Shown: positions 1-10,304 of the stretch, one piece after another | How the letters are laid out: each line of letters opens with the position of its first letter | Numbering within the stretch: the first letter of the stretch is position 1 | Assembly (NCBI GenBank): GCA_027484445.1 | Contig: JAIXSY010000052.1 | Coordinates: forward strand, 46,988-110,987 | Reading direction: 5' to 3' | Source of the DNA: Verrucomicrobiaceae bacterium | Lineage (GTDB): Bacteria; Verrucomicrobiota; Verrucomicrobiia; Verrucomicrobiales; Verrucomicrobiaceae | DNA length: 64,000 nucleotides | Position numbers and translations under genes: made by a program | Notes under the pieces: model-generated | Databases searched by the model: none | The model's input: the letters and a program-made list of their open reading frames with translations, nothing else | What the model was told of the DNA's origin: nothing

Positions 1-191
1 GCGACCTCACTCCCGGCAGCAGTGGTTATCGGAACTACTACCACCAGCAGACCCCCACGACAGCGCGTTGGATTCAGGAAAACGACAGCACGATGCTCGA
101 TGTCACCCGCTCCCTGCTTATCCAGCCAGGTCAGGCTTATTTCCTCCTCCCCACCACAGCCCTGCCAAACTACCGCGAGACTCAGGAATAA
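1..191 (+). CDS. C-terminal end of an unrecognised protein (partial)
   Basis: The third forward frame is open from the window edge to a TAA at 189-191 and gives about 62 residues ending in LPNYRETQE. The text is protein-like (aromatic and polar residues, IQPGQAYFLLPTT), unlike the two other open frames across the same bases, which are arginine/proline rich. I do not recognise the family; 'QPGQAYFL' resembles a beta-strand surface domain, but this is only an impression. The 5' part lies outside the window. Confidence 0.5.
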   Translation, partial: DLTPGSSGYRNYYHQQTPTTARWIQENDSTMLDVTRSLLIQPGQAYFLLPTTALPNYRETQE

Positions 192-503
192 AACGTGCCA
201 AAACGGTCAAAACCTGAACCTGCAGTGGAATCGAGTCCACTCGCCTGATCGCAAGACCATGACCCTCAAAGCGTTATCCCTGGCCATGCAATCTTCCGAA
301 GACTGAAGTCTTGATTTTTCGGGGCGAAACGGAGTGATAAAAGCATCAAAACAGGCATCGCCACCCACCGTGGCATGGCACCGGTATTGCTTAGAATCTC
401 GTCCGTCATCGTCGCCTTCCCTTCTCGCAAACCGTGCACCCCCAGGGGTGGCGTGGAGGTAGGACAACCACCTCGATGAACAAGTCACCCCCTTCCCCCC
501 GAC
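192..503. other. Intergenic region upstream of the giant surface protein
   Basis: No convincing gene. A short dyad (AAGAC, 4-nt loop, GTCTT) at 299-312 is followed by a T run at 315-319 and may be a weak terminator for the upstream gene. A second small dyad (CACCCC, 2-nt loop, GGGGTG) sits near 440-453. No clear Shine-Dalgarno sequence precedes the start at 504. Confidence 0.4.
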
Positions 504-3500
504 ATGTTCATCTTTCCCGCTAGACGGGCCGGTGCCCTCACCTGCCTCTTCCTCGTTCTCCACGCCTTTCCCGCTGCCGCGCAAACCCCGCTGACCTGGG
601 ATCCCATCACCAACAACAGTGCGGTGGACAATGGCAGCGGCGTCTGGAACACCACAAATTCAAACTGGTGGATAGGCACCACGAATGTCACCTGGACCAA
701 TGCCCTGAATGCGATCGCCAACATCGGTGTCATCGGCACGACCACCGCCAGCGGACAGTCCATCTCGGTCGCATCGGATATTCAACTCGGGCAGTTGAAT
801 TTCCGTGCCATCACCGCGAGTGCCAGCCCCACCGGCACTCATCAGTATTCCATCAATGGTGATGTCGTGGGTCGATTGATTGACTTCGGCACCAACGGAC
901 AGATCCAGATCGAAAGCGGAGCCTCAGGTGGCAGTGCCTTTATCAGTTTTGGCAGCTCTCTGCGCCTCAAATCCGCAGGACTGAAGCTGCAAAAACTCGA
1001 CTCTGGGACGTCCATGCAGTTCATTAACTTCAGCATGACCAGCAATGACGACCTGACCGGCGTGCTGACGGTGGGTGGCAGCGTTTACCTTGGCCTTGGT
1101 GGCCCTGGCACGCTGGGCAATACCGACAAAGCCGTGGTCGAGGCAGGCGGCACGATCGTCACAGGCGGATCAGGTAACACCTACAGCAAACCTTTTGAAA
1201 TCGCAGGCATGGGCAATAGCCTTGCTTTCTCTGGCACTGCTTATGGCGCGATTCGCATGACAGGCAGCAATCAGATCCTGTCTGGCGGAATCCTGCTCAC
1301 CGCCGATGGCGGCCTCAATTCCTCCAGCAGCGGCAACGTCCACACCGCCAACAGTGCAATCACCGCCCCGATCACCGACAATGGCATGAACCGCGCCTTT
1401 TATCGTTTTGCTTTCGCTGGCGATGGGTCACTGCTACTCCAGGCAGCCAATACTTACGGCGGTGCCACGATGCTAGGCTTTCCCGCAGCGAACTACACGG
1501 GCAGTGTGACCACACTGGACTTCACGGCTGCCACCTCCCCAGCAGACAACATCCTCTACAACGGTCTTGCGACACCAGGAGACGTGAACTTTTTCGGGGC
1601 CGTGTCCCCCAGTGTCCTGCAGTTGCGAGGAAAGGCGAACACCACGCACAGCCAAAACCTGGGCAACATCGGTATCGGCGGCACGCAGTCCTCCCTGGAG
1701 CTTCAGGCAGGGGCAGGTGGCGGCATGAATGTCAGCTTCGGCAGCATCGTGCAGACCGATGCGACAGGCTTTCTGGTCTTCAATCCAGGCCAAGGCGGTC
1801 TCTTCAGCAGCAGCATGGCCGAGGGATTCGTGGGACCCTTCACGGCCTTTGTGACACCGCTCGGCCAGCGCAGTTGGACCCGCGTGCTCACGGGTGGCAC
1901 GTTGAGTTCGGGCTATGTTGGCGATGTGCCTTATGTCACGGGAGACAGCCTGTCTGGCTACAATGCCACGACCAACCTAGGTCTGACCCAGAGTTCCACC
2001 GGAGTGGCCACGACGACGACTGCAAGCACCTTTCTGAACACGCTGAGCATGGCGGACTTCACCAAAGATCGCATCCTGCAAACCACTTCTGGCCAAACGC
2101 TGCGGCTAGGCACTCTCGGCGGCGTGCAGCTCGTGAATGGTGCCGGAAATCTGACGCTTGGCCAAAGCGGAAGTTCCCTCTCCGCAGGAGGTGCCACGAC
2201 GAACACGGCAGGCACCCTTTATCTCTCGAACCACTCTCCCGCTTCGACACTGACGATCCAGTCTGGGATCGTGAACAACAGCAGCGGCGCGGTCGTGCTC
2301 GTCAGCGCAGGGGCAGCGGGCTCACGCACCGTGCTCTCAGGTTCCGGCAGCTTCACTGGCGGCACACGCATCCATAGCGGCATGCTGGTCATGCAACACG
2401 CCAACGCTCTGGGCAGCAGTGGAAACGTGACCGTCGTGGAAAACTCTGGGTCACTTGGCCTGGCAGGTGGGATCAACGTCACTCGTGCCCTCGGTGGTTC
2501 GACCTATGGCATCGCTGGCACTGGAGACCTGGGATTGGGTGCCATTCGCAGTCTTTCGGGCAGCAACACCATCTCCAACCTGATCACTATCAGCGGTAAC
2601 ACGGCGACCACCAGCATCACAGCAGAACGCGACAGCACGCTCACGCTGTCAGCGGCTTCAGCGACGGCAAATGTGGTGACAGGTACACTCACGACTCTCA
2701 TCCTTGGCGGAGAAGGAAACATCCAGGTGAATGGCAGGCTAAACCTCACGGCCTCCACTTCTGCCCTCACCAAAACAGGCAGTGGGCTGCTGGTGCTGGC
2801 TGGTGACAATCTCCATCCCGGAGCCACCAACATCAACGGCGGTATCCTACGCCTCGCCCATGGGAACGCCGTCGCAGCCTCCAGTGGTGTGGTGGTGAAT
2901 GCAGGCGGCACCCTGGATGTGAATGGTCAGACGCTGACACGTGCCCTGACTCTGAATGGTGCTGGCGCAAGCTTGGGCGGTGCTTTGCAAAACAGCAGCA
3001 CGAGTGCCTCCACGCTCTCGGGCACTGCAGTGCTTGGCAGTGCGGCGCGTGTGGTGACATCGAATGACATCAGCATCGTCAATGCCACAGGCCTGACGGG
3101 GAACTTTTTGCTCAGCAAAGCGGGAGCTGGCACGCTAGCCATCAACAATTCCACCACGACCAGTGCCCGCACTGGCGTCAATCAGGTCGATGCCGGCACG
3201 CTGCGGTTGATATCCGCGCATGCCACGACGGGCATCGCCCCCGTGGGCACAGGCGCTTTCACTCTGAATGGAGGCACTCTCGCGCTGGCCTTTGACATCA
3301 CAAATGCGGCTAATACAGGCGCGGTGAATGTGCTTTCATCTTCCAGCCTCATCGTGGATCGTGCCACGGCTGGCGCGGGCGGCATCACCCACACGCTGGG
3401 TGCGATGGCCATCGGTGGCAGCACCCTCACGGTCAGCCCAGGAGCGAACGTCACCTCAGGAACCATCGGCCTCACCCTAGGTGCGCCTACGTTTGGCGGC

Positions 3501-6500
3501 ACTGGATTGATCCCAGGCAACCCGACCTTTGACGTGCGCAGCAGCAGCACCGCTGCGCTTACCTTCACGTTAGGAGCTTTGCACGATCAAGCGATCGCTC
3601 CGCGCACGATCACTTTCCTCAATGGAGGCACCACCGCGAGCTCTGTCGTGTTAGGCAATGGAGCGAGCAGCCTAGTGGACGGCACCTTGATTCAAGTCGG
3701 TAGCACCAGCGGTGGCGCGCTGAATTTGAACCTGAACTCTGCAACGGGTCTCGGAACCTTGGCTCAAGTCAACGTAGCCACCGGCAGCACCCTGACGCTA
3801 GGTGCGGCACCCACTTTTGGCTCCTTGGCGGGCGGCGGCACGGTGACTGGCACGCAGAACCTCATTGTGGGCAATGCCCTCAACACGACCAACTTCACCA
3901 GCGAATTCAGTGGCGTGCTTTCCATCGGCACCGGGACCTTCACCAAGAGCGGGAAAAGCACGCTGACGCTGAGTGGCAGTGCATCGAACACCTTCAGTGG
4001 GCTGACCACCGTCAACGCAGGCACCTTGATCTTGGGAAAAAGCGGAGGAGCCATCGCCATCCCAGGCAGCCTAACCATCGGTGCAAGCGCGAGCAGCAGT
4101 CAGGGTGCATCGACGGTGCGATTGACCGCCAATGAGCAAATCGCCAGCACGGGTGCACTGATCATGCATGGAGGCTCCACACTGGATCTGAATGGCCGCA
4201 CGCAGACGCTTGCCTTCACCAGCATGTTCGGTGCCTCCATCACTGGAGGGGGTCGTCTCATCCTGCCAGACACGGCATCATCGGCGCTCACAGGCTTCAG
4301 CACCATCAGCTCTGGCCTACAAATCGGCAGCACCGCGACCGCCACCCGCACGATCAACGTCAATGCTGCCTGGGATCGTATCACGATCAGCGGTGTGATC
4401 AGTCAGGGAGACGCCACAAGCTCACTGATCAAGAGCGGCAATGGTCAGCTGATCCTCGAAGCAGCCAATACCTACGCCGGAACGACCACGGTGAGTGGTG
4501 GCATCCTCACTCTCCGCCATGGCTCCGCGCTTGGCAGCATCGCAGGCAGCACTTCCCTCAGCACCAGCACGCTGCAGCTTGAAGGAGGCATCACTACCTT
4601 GGCTGAGCCCCTGAGCCTCAATGGAGCAGGGTTCGCTGGCGCAGCGGGTGTCGGCATTCAAAATGGAGCACTGGTGAATGTCAGTGGCACCAACACCTAC
4701 GCCGGCCCCATCACGCTCGCGGCGGCATCCACGATTGCTTCTGACAGCGGGATGCTCGTGCTGTCTAGTGCCACAGGCATGAGCGGTGCCTTTGCGCTGA
4801 CCTTGACCGGTGCGGCTCAGGGCCGGATCGAGAGCCCCCTGGACATCAGCACAGGAAGCCTGACGAAGACTGGCAGTGGCACCTGGACACTAACCGGCAC
4901 GAACAGCAGCACAGGCACGCTCAGCCTCAGTGATGGGACGCTGCGTCTTGGCAATGGCAGCAGCGGAAGCTGGACCACTACCCCTGCACTCACCTTTGCT
5001 GGACTCAGCACTTTTGATTACCGCAGCCTAGACGCAGGCAGCACGCAGAACTTGGGTGCCCTCACCTTTAGCACTGGCTATGGCACCGTGCAGACCACCT
5101 ATGGCACCAGCGGCAGCAGCACGCTGAGTTTTGTGTCACTCACACGAACCACAGGAGCTACTGGGAACTTCATGGTGCAAGGAGGCACGAATGGCAGCAC
5201 GAACCGAATCACCCTGGGCGGAGTCACCAGTGATACTTTCCTGAACCAAGGCGTGTTTTTCAACAGCAATGCCTACGCTTGGTATGACGCCAGTGGCTAC
5301 GTGCGCGCTCTGGTCTATGGCAGTGATGCGGGTGCAGTGACCAGTGGCACGACAAGCACGCTGACGAATGCGACGCACCAAGAGATCACCGGAGCCTTGA
5401 CGGCGCAGAACAGCGCCACCTTCACCACTCTCAGGATCGCAGGGGACCACGCCATCACCCTCGCCGGAGGACAAACACTAACCGTAAATGGGCTGCTGAA
5501 GGCCGGAGGTGCCTCGGGTGGCTCCACCGTGATCAGTGGGGGCGCTAGCAGCTCCATCCGCGCAGCAGCGAGCACCGAGCTGGTCTTTCACACAGCGGGG
5601 GAAAACGATACCCTGACCCTGCAAGTGCCCATTGTCAGCAATGCCACCAACGCCGTGACTAAAAGTGGCCCTGGCCTGCTCGTGCTAGGCTCGGGCAATA
5701 CCTACACGGGAGCCACAAACATCAATGGTGGAACCCTGAGGCTCACGGCAGGTGGCACACTGACGACTTCAGGCCTCAATGTGCGCATCGGCGGTGCTCT
5801 GGATCTGAATGGTCAAACCCTAACCAATGCGGTCAGCATCTCTGGCACTGGCCCCAGCGGAGCAGGAGCGCTGATCAACACCTCCACGACCCTGGCACAG
5901 CTCGGTGCCATTACCTTAGGGGCGAATGCAGCCATCGGCGGCGCAGGCGACATCAGCACGACCGCAGCCATGGTGGGCAACTTTCGCCTCATCAAAACCG
6001 GCGCAGGCACTTTAACTTTGAATGCGGACAGCACACGCACGGGAGCTGTCCTTGTGGAAGGAGGCGTGCTACGGTTGCTGAGCAATGCGGCCCTAGGCAC
6101 CACCTCAGCACAAGTCCTCCTCAGTGGTGGCAGCCTAGCGCTAGCCAGTGGTAGCACCACGAATGTTTACAACCTCAACGCCACGGCGAACTCAGGCCTG
6201 ATCACCGACCGCGCCAGCAGCGGAGCAGGTGTCACTTACACGCTCGGTTCACTGCTGATCAACAGCAGCACCTTGGTCGTCAGCGCAGGCAGCAACGTCA
6301 CCACAGCGGGCACCAATGCAGGCATTGCTCTGGGCAGCGTCGTCCTGCACGGCAATCCGACCTTTGACATCCGAAGCCCAGAAAACGCTACCAGTGGCAC
6401 CACGACACTAACCCTGGCAGGCATCAGCGACCTAGGCACCGCGCGCACGATCACCTTCACCAACAACGGCACGAGCACGACTAACAGCCAAGTCATCCTC

Positions 6501-8648
6501 ACCACCAATGCCACCAGCCTGCTGGAGGGCACTGTCATCAATCTGGTCAGTGGCAGCAGAGCTGGCGTGACGCTAAACATCGGTGGCACGACGGCAGCCA
6601 ACAACCCGCTGGGACTGCTAGCCCGCGTCAATTTGGGTGCCGGGTCCATCTTGAACCTAAACAACGGCGGCCCCGGTCTAGGCAGCCTCTCAGGGGCCGG
6701 CACCGTGACTTCCTCCGGTGCCTTCACGCTTACCCTTGGTAACGTGAACAGTGCCACCCCGCTGGACAGCAACTTCACTGGAGTCATCACCAATGGAACG
6801 GGAACGCTAGCTTTGACCAAAAATGGCCTCGGCACCCTGACCTTGGGGGGAAACAACAACTACACCGGCAACACAACTGTCTCGGGTGGCGTGCTCAGGC
6901 TCGGCAGTGCGACCGCCATGACCAGCACCAATCTCGTGACGGTGAACGCAGGGGCTACCTTGGACTTCAATGGTTTCAATCTCGACCGCAACCTCACCTT
7001 CAGCGGCACCGGGCATACTGGCGCTGGCGCACTGGTGAACACCAGCACCACACCAGCCGTCATCACTGGCGTGCCGATACTCGGCGCATCGGCAAAGGTT
7101 GGCGGCTCAGGGAACATCACCATCAACAATGCCACAGGTCTCACGGGGAACGTGCTGCTCACCAAAGTGGGTGCGGGAACCTTCACCTTCATCGCCACCA
7201 ACGCGTCCACTCGCACTGGGGCGAACCAAATCGACGAAGGCACCCTGCGGCTGCAAAACAGCAGCGCGCTGAATGTCATCGGCACAGGTGTCATGGCGCT
7301 GAATGGGGGCACACTCAGCCTCGGCTTTGACAGTGGCGGCACTGTCGGCGGAGCCGTGAACCTGCTGTCCAGTTCCAGCATTGTCGTGGATCGCGCGACT
7401 GCAGGAGAGTTTAGCCACAGCCTTACCCTCGGAGCAGTGGGACTTGGCGGGGGCACCTTGACCATCCGCCCTGGGGCCAATGTCACCAGCGGCACGGCAG
7501 CTCTGATCCTTGGCACGACGACCTTCGGCGGGCCTCAATTGGCTGCGGGCAATCCCACCATCGACGTCCAGGGCACTGCCACTGCCGCCATGGCCCTGAC
7601 TCTAGGAGCCCTGAGTGACCAGGCCCTAGCCCCACGCACCCTCACTTTCCAAAACAGCGGCACTGGCACGGCCCTAGTGAACCTGGGCAGCAATGCCACC
7701 AGCCTGCTGCCTGGCACTCTCATCCAGCTTCATGCTGCTTCAGGAGCTAGCCTGACCCTGAACTCCACCAGTGCCACCGCGCTGGGAGCCTTCAGCCAAC
7801 TTAGCCTCAGCGGTAGCTCCACGCTCAACCTCGGGGTCAGCCAGAGCTTTGCCGCAGTGAATGGTTCCTCGGGCAGCATCAGCTCCTCCACAGCCGCCGC
7901 GCTTACCATCGGCAACGTGCCCGGCGGTAGCCCTCCCACCTCCATCTTCAACGGCACGCTCAGCGGCAGCAGCCTGTCTCTGGTGAAGGTGGGCGATAGC
8001 CCTCTCACCCTGGGTGGAGCCAACACCTACGGGGGTGGCACCACCCTCAGCGCTGGATCGCTGATCCTAGCGAACGCCAGCGGTTCTGCCACGGGCACTG
8101 GAACCGTGGTCACCGCCTACGGCACCACACTCAGCGGCAGTGGCAGCATCATCGCCGACGAAGGCCGCGCTGTCCTCATCGGCGGCATCTTGAGTGTAGG
8201 CGATAGCACAAGCGCCCGTGAGATGACCATCAGCACCAGTGGCGCTGGCCTGCTACGCTTTGAAATCAATAGCACCCTCACGCTGGACCTGTTCAGCGGT
8301 GCAGGCCAGGGCGACAACACAGCCATCCCCTCCAGCGCCGATCTGCTGCGCGCCACGGGGCAAGTTCAGATCCTGGAAGGCGCACGCCTCATTGTGAGCC
8401 CTTTCAGCGGCATGACCGCCTGGAGCGCTGGGGATCGCTGGCAGCTCTTCGACTGGTCCGGCCTAACTGTTCCAGTGCAGGGCAATTTCGACCGATTGGA
8501 CTTCCCTGCCCTCAGTGCAGGCCTCGTCTGGGATCTGTCCGACCTCTACCACGGCGGCACCGCCAGCATCATCCCCGAACCCTCCCGTGCCCTCATGATT
8601 CTCCTCGGCCTCCTGACCCTCCTCACCCAACGCCGCCGACAGCACTGA
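504..8648 (+). CDS. Giant autotransporter-associated beta-strand repeat protein with PEP-CTERM anchor
   Basis: 2714-aa predicted surface protein. An N-terminal signal peptide (about residues 1-26, ending AAA-Q) is followed by very long Gly/Ser/Thr/Asn-rich sequence with many autotransporter-associated beta-strand (PATR-type) repeats of the form TKxGxGTLxLxGxNTYxGxTxxxxGxLxL; clear copies lie near residues 756, 1147, 1309, 1453, 1718, 1830, 2104, 2219 and 2493. The C-terminus (about 2691-2714) is a PEP-CTERM signal: Pro-Glu-Pro, a hydrophobic segment, then RRRQ. In Verrucomicrobiota such proteins lack a beta-barrel translocator and are expected to be processed by an exosortase, which is not in this window. 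Three long supermodules of roughly 370 residues recur (see findings). The role is probably adhesion or matrix building; the exact role is unknown. Confidence 0.9.
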   Translation: MFIFPARRAGALTCLFLVLHAFPAAAQTPLTWDPITNNSAVDNGSGVWNTTNSNWWIGTTNVTWTNALNAIANIGVIGTTTASGQSISVASDIQLGQLNFRAITASASPTGTHQYSINGDVVGRLIDFGTNGQIQIESGASGGSAFISFGSSLRLKSAGLKLQKLDSGTSMQFINFSMTSNDDLTGVLTVGGSVYLGLGGPGTLGNTDKAVVEAGGTIVTGGSGNTYSKPFEIAGMGNSLAFSGTAYGAIRMTGSNQILSGGILLTADGGLNSSSSGNVHTANSAITAPITDNGMNRAFYRFAFAGDGSLLLQAANTYGGATMLGFPAANYTGSVTTLDFTAATSPADNILYNGLATPGDVNFFGAVSPSVLQLRGKANTTHSQNLGNIGIGGTQSSLELQAGAGGGMNVSFGSIVQTDATGFLVFNPGQGGLFSSSMAEGFVGPFTAFVTPLGQRSWTRVLTGGTLSSGYVGDVPYVTGDSLSGYNATTNLGLTQSSTGVATTTTASTFLNTLSMADFTKDRILQTTSGQTLRLGTLGGVQLVNGAGNLTLGQSGSSLSAGGATTNTAGTLYLSNHSPASTLTIQSGIVNNSSGAVVLVSAGAAGSRTVLSGSGSFTGGTRIHSGMLVMQHANALGSSGNVTVVENSGSLGLAGGINVTRALGGSTYGIAGTGDLGLGAIRSLSGSNTISNLITISGNTATTSITAERDSTLTLSAASATANVVTGTLTTLILGGEGNIQVNGRLNLTASTSALTKTGSGLLVLAGDNLHPGATNINGGILRLAHGNAVAASSGVVVNAGGTLDVNGQTLTRALTLNGAGASLGGALQNSSTSASTLSGTAVLGSAARVVTSNDISIVNATGLTGNFLLSKAGAGTLAINNSTTTSARTGVNQVDAGTLRLISAHATTGIAPVGTGAFTLNGGTLALAFDITNAANTGAVNVLSSSSLIVDRATAGAGGITHTLGAMAIGGSTLTVSPGANVTSGTIGLTLGAPTFGGTGLIPGNPTFDVRSSSTAALTFTLGALHDQAIAPRTITFLNGGTTASSVVLGNGASSLVDGTLIQVGSTSGGALNLNLNSATGLGTLAQVNVATGSTLTLGAAPTFGSLAGGGTVTGTQNLIVGNALNTTNFTSEFSGVLSIGTGTFTKSGKSTLTLSGSASNTFSGLTTVNAGTLILGKSGGAIAIPGSLTIGASASSSQGASTVRLTANEQIASTGALIMHGGSTLDLNGRTQTLAFTSMFGASITGGGRLILPDTASSALTGFSTISSGLQIGSTATATRTINVNAAWDRITISGVISQGDATSSLIKSGNGQLILEAANTYAGTTTVSGGILTLRHGSALGSIAGSTSLSTSTLQLEGGITTLAEPLSLNGAGFAGAAGVGIQNGALVNVSGTNTYAGPITLAAASTIASDSGMLVLSSATGMSGAFALTLTGAAQGRIESPLDISTGSLTKTGSGTWTLTGTNSSTGTLSLSDGTLRLGNGSSGSWTTTPALTFAGLSTFDYRSLDAGSTQNLGALTFSTGYGTVQTTYGTSGSSTLSFVSLTRTTGATGNFMVQGGTNGSTNRITLGGVTSDTFLNQGVFFNSNAYAWYDASGYVRALVYGSDAGAVTSGTTSTLTNATHQEITGALTAQNSATFTTLRIAGDHAITLAGGQTLTVNGLLKAGGASGGSTVISGGASSSIRAAASTELVFHTAGENDTLTLQVPIVSNATNAVTKSGPGLLVLGSGNTYTGATNINGGTLRLTAGGTLTTSGLNVRIGGALDLNGQTLTNAVSISGTGPSGAGALINTSTTLAQLGAITLGANAAIGGAGDISTTAAMVGNFRLIKTGAGTLTLNADSTRTGAVLVEGGVLRLLSNAALGTTSAQVLLSGGSLALASGSTTNVYNLNATANSGLITDRASSGAGVTYTLGSLLINSSTLVVSAGSNVTTAGTNAGIALGSVVLHGNPTFDIRSPENATSGTTTLTLAGISDLGTARTITFTNNGTSTTNSQVILTTNATSLLEGTVINLVSGSRAGVTLNIGGTTAANNPLGLLARVNLGAGSILNLNNGGPGLGSLSGAGTVTSSGAFTLTLGNVNSATPLDSNFTGVITNGTGTLALTKNGLGTLTLGGNNNYTGNTTVSGGVLRLGSATAMTSTNLVTVNAGATLDFNGFNLDRNLTFSGTGHTGAGALVNTSTTPAVITGVPILGASAKVGGSGNITINNATGLTGNVLLTKVGAGTFTFIATNASTRTGANQIDEGTLRLQNSSALNVIGTGVMALNGGTLSLGFDSGGTVGGAVNLLSSSSIVVDRATAGEFSHSLTLGAVGLGGGTLTIRPGANVTSGTAALILGTTTFGGPQLAAGNPTIDVQGTATAAMALTLGALSDQALAPRTLTFQNSGTGTALVNLGSNATSLLPGTLIQLHAASGASLTLNSTSATALGAFSQLSLSGSSTLNLGVSQSFAAVNGSSGSISSSTAAALTIGNVPGGSPPTSIFNGTLSGSSLSLVKVGDSPLTLGGANTYGGGTTLSAGSLILANASGSATGTGTVVTAYGTTLSGSGSIIADEGRAVLIGGILSVGDSTSAREMTISTSGAGLLRFEINSTLTLDLFSGAGQGDNTAIPSSADLLRATGQVQILEGARLIVSPFSGMTAWSAGDRWQLFDWSGLTVPVQGNFDRLDFPALSAGLVWDLSDLYHGGTASIIPEPSRALMILLGLLTLLTQRRRQH

Positions 8649-8762
8649 GACGATTCACCCCCTTCTGCCAACAAAAAGCTGACGCAACATGGCTAAGGCA
8701 GACCTTGCAGATTCTTCAAATTCATTCATCACGACACACTCCAAACCTAACCATCGTTGTCC

Positions 8763-10169
8763 TTAGAGAAGATTGTTCATTTTCCAATTTTGAACAAGAT
8801 CTGTCAGACTGCGTTTCACGGTGCGGAGCGCCCGGAAAGCGAGTGCCTTAGAGCTGCGCAAGTTCACCGCTTCGAGATCAGCGACCTTGCGGCCTACTTT
8901 CGTCCAATCGTTTTTGTAACTACCGCCAGGCAGCAGATCATACTCCCGCATTCCTGACTGAATGGCACGCTCAATACCCAACACCCGCAATAACGCAGAG
9001 GGTGAATAGTGGGCCTGGGATTGACTCCAGCCACCTTGGTAATCCCAAACTTTTCCCTCATCGACGAAGAGATAGTCCATCGCCACGGGTCGTCCATCGA
9101 ACTCCAGAAGATGCATCCAGACCCGTTTCCGAGGGCACCAACGACGAACCAACTCCGTGTGAAAACGACGAGCACGCGGGTGCAAGAACAGACTGTTCTC
9201 TGCTGTCCAGCGCTCGCCATGCAGGCTCAGCAGAGTGTCCATGGCACTCACGGCTTCTTCGGCAGTTTCCAGCGAACGAAACGTGATCTCATGAGAAGAT
9301 TCCGCAGCATGGCGGCGCTTCCGTAGCTTGCGGCGGAACCGCGTGCCGGACTGTGGTAGGCAGCCTTCCCAGTCGGGTGAATCCAGGCGGATGCAGGGGC
9401 TAGTCTGTTCATTGACCAAAGAAACAGCCGCACCTTGACGATGAAGGGCAGCTTTGAGCCGTGGCCAATGAGGCGAGTCCATGTCCAGGTAAGGAAAAGA
9501 GGCCAGATCCCAGGCTCCTGAAGCCTCCGTCAGCACTGCATCCAACAGCAAGTCGAGCACAGGTTCCATCCCTGGCAGAGCCAGCAGATCCTGCCCTTCA
9601 GAAACCACCTCTCCGAGTCCGCCTAGAAAACTGAGGTGACGCAAGTGCTGACGGAGCCCCTGGTTACCCCGAGAAATGACGAAAGGCACAACCGCCACCA
9701 AGGTACCATCCTCATGCCAAGCTGCCCCCATCCAAGCATCATACTCACCAGCATACACAGCTGACCAGATCTCTAGCCAGTCAGCCCTCAAAAAAGGAGT
9801 GCGCACCGCAGAACGGTCCAGCAACGCGTCCCAGTGTGGCAAGAGGCACTCGAGGTCACGCGCATCCCGCAACACTTCAAGCCTGAAGGAGGATCGCCCA
9901 GTCGGGGTCGGAGCTTGCTCCCGCTGAAGTTGCACGGGCATGGCAAGCCGCCCCCATGGTCTCAGCTCTGCGATCTGCGGCAGTCTTTGCGTTACCCGCT
10001 TGGAAAGGTTCCACTCACGTTCACGCACAGAATAGGAACCAGCACCAGAACTCATCAGAGGCTCTGACTCATCCAGGAGAGCCCCAAACTGCCGAGAGGA
10101 TTCCATCGCTGTATTCATAAATACTAGATGAATCAGATGGAATAAAATCCAATCAGCAGCCATTGCCAC
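8763..10169 (-). CDS. GNAT-family acyltransferase (CelD/BcsL, FemAB-like fold)
   Basis: Up to 468 aa. The C-terminal half, about residues 270-420, has the Acetyltransf_6 pattern: a basic FRRKLRKRRH start, ENSLFLHPRARRFHTEL, then GRPVAMDYLFVDEGKVWDYQGGW and EYDLLPGGSYKNDW. In this family (CelD/BcsL) the domain transfers acyl groups in polysaccharide or exopolysaccharide biosynthesis; the substrate cannot be read from sequence. The first about 17 residues are doubtful; MNTAMESS (codon 18) is an equally good start and neither has a strong ribosome binding site. No signal peptide is evident, so it is cytoplasmic. It is divergently transcribed from the MurJ-like gene, which fits an envelope-polymer theme. 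Confidence 0.8.
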   Translation of the reverse strand: MAMAADWILFHLIHLVFMNTAMESSRQFGALLDESEPLMSSGAGSYSVREREWNLSKRVTQRLPQIAELRPWGRLAMPVQLQREQAPTPTGRSSFRLEVLRDARDLECLLPHWDALLDRSAVRTPFLRADWLEIWSAVYAGEYDAWMGAAWHEDGTLVAVVPFVISRGNQGLRQHLRHLSFLGGLGEVVSEGQDLLALPGMEPVLDLLLDAVLTEASGAWDLASFPYLDMDSPHWPRLKAALHRQGAAVSLVNEQTSPCIRLDSPDWEGCLPQSGTRFRRKLRKRRHAAESSHEITFRSLETAEEAVSAMDTLLSLHGERWTAENSLFLHPRARRFHTELVRRWCPRKRVWMHLLEFDGRPVAMDYLFVDEGKVWDYQGGWSQSQAHYSPSALLRVLGIERAIQSGMREYDLLPGGSYKNDWTKVGRKVADLEAVNLRSSKALAFRALRTVKRSLTDLVQNWKMNNLL

Positions 10170-10197
10170 AGCGTCTCAGCAAACCGCTGACTTTAGC

Positions 10198-10215
10198 TCC
10201 TCCGTTTGCGGAGGA
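10198..10215. repeat. Small hairpin in the divergent promoter region
   Basis: Perfect 7-bp inverted repeat, TCCTCCG and CGGAGGA around a TTTG loop, in the 135-bp gap between the GNAT gene (minus) and the MurJ-like gene (plus). It could be a leader hairpin or a REP-like palindrome; function unknown. Confidence 0.4.
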
Positions 10216-10304
10216 TCGTTCTTAACCCACACGCCACGCTATTCCCCAGCTTGAGGGATCAGACATCCATTGCCCCAGGCGCGAATCGTCATTAGCTTTT
10301 TTGA

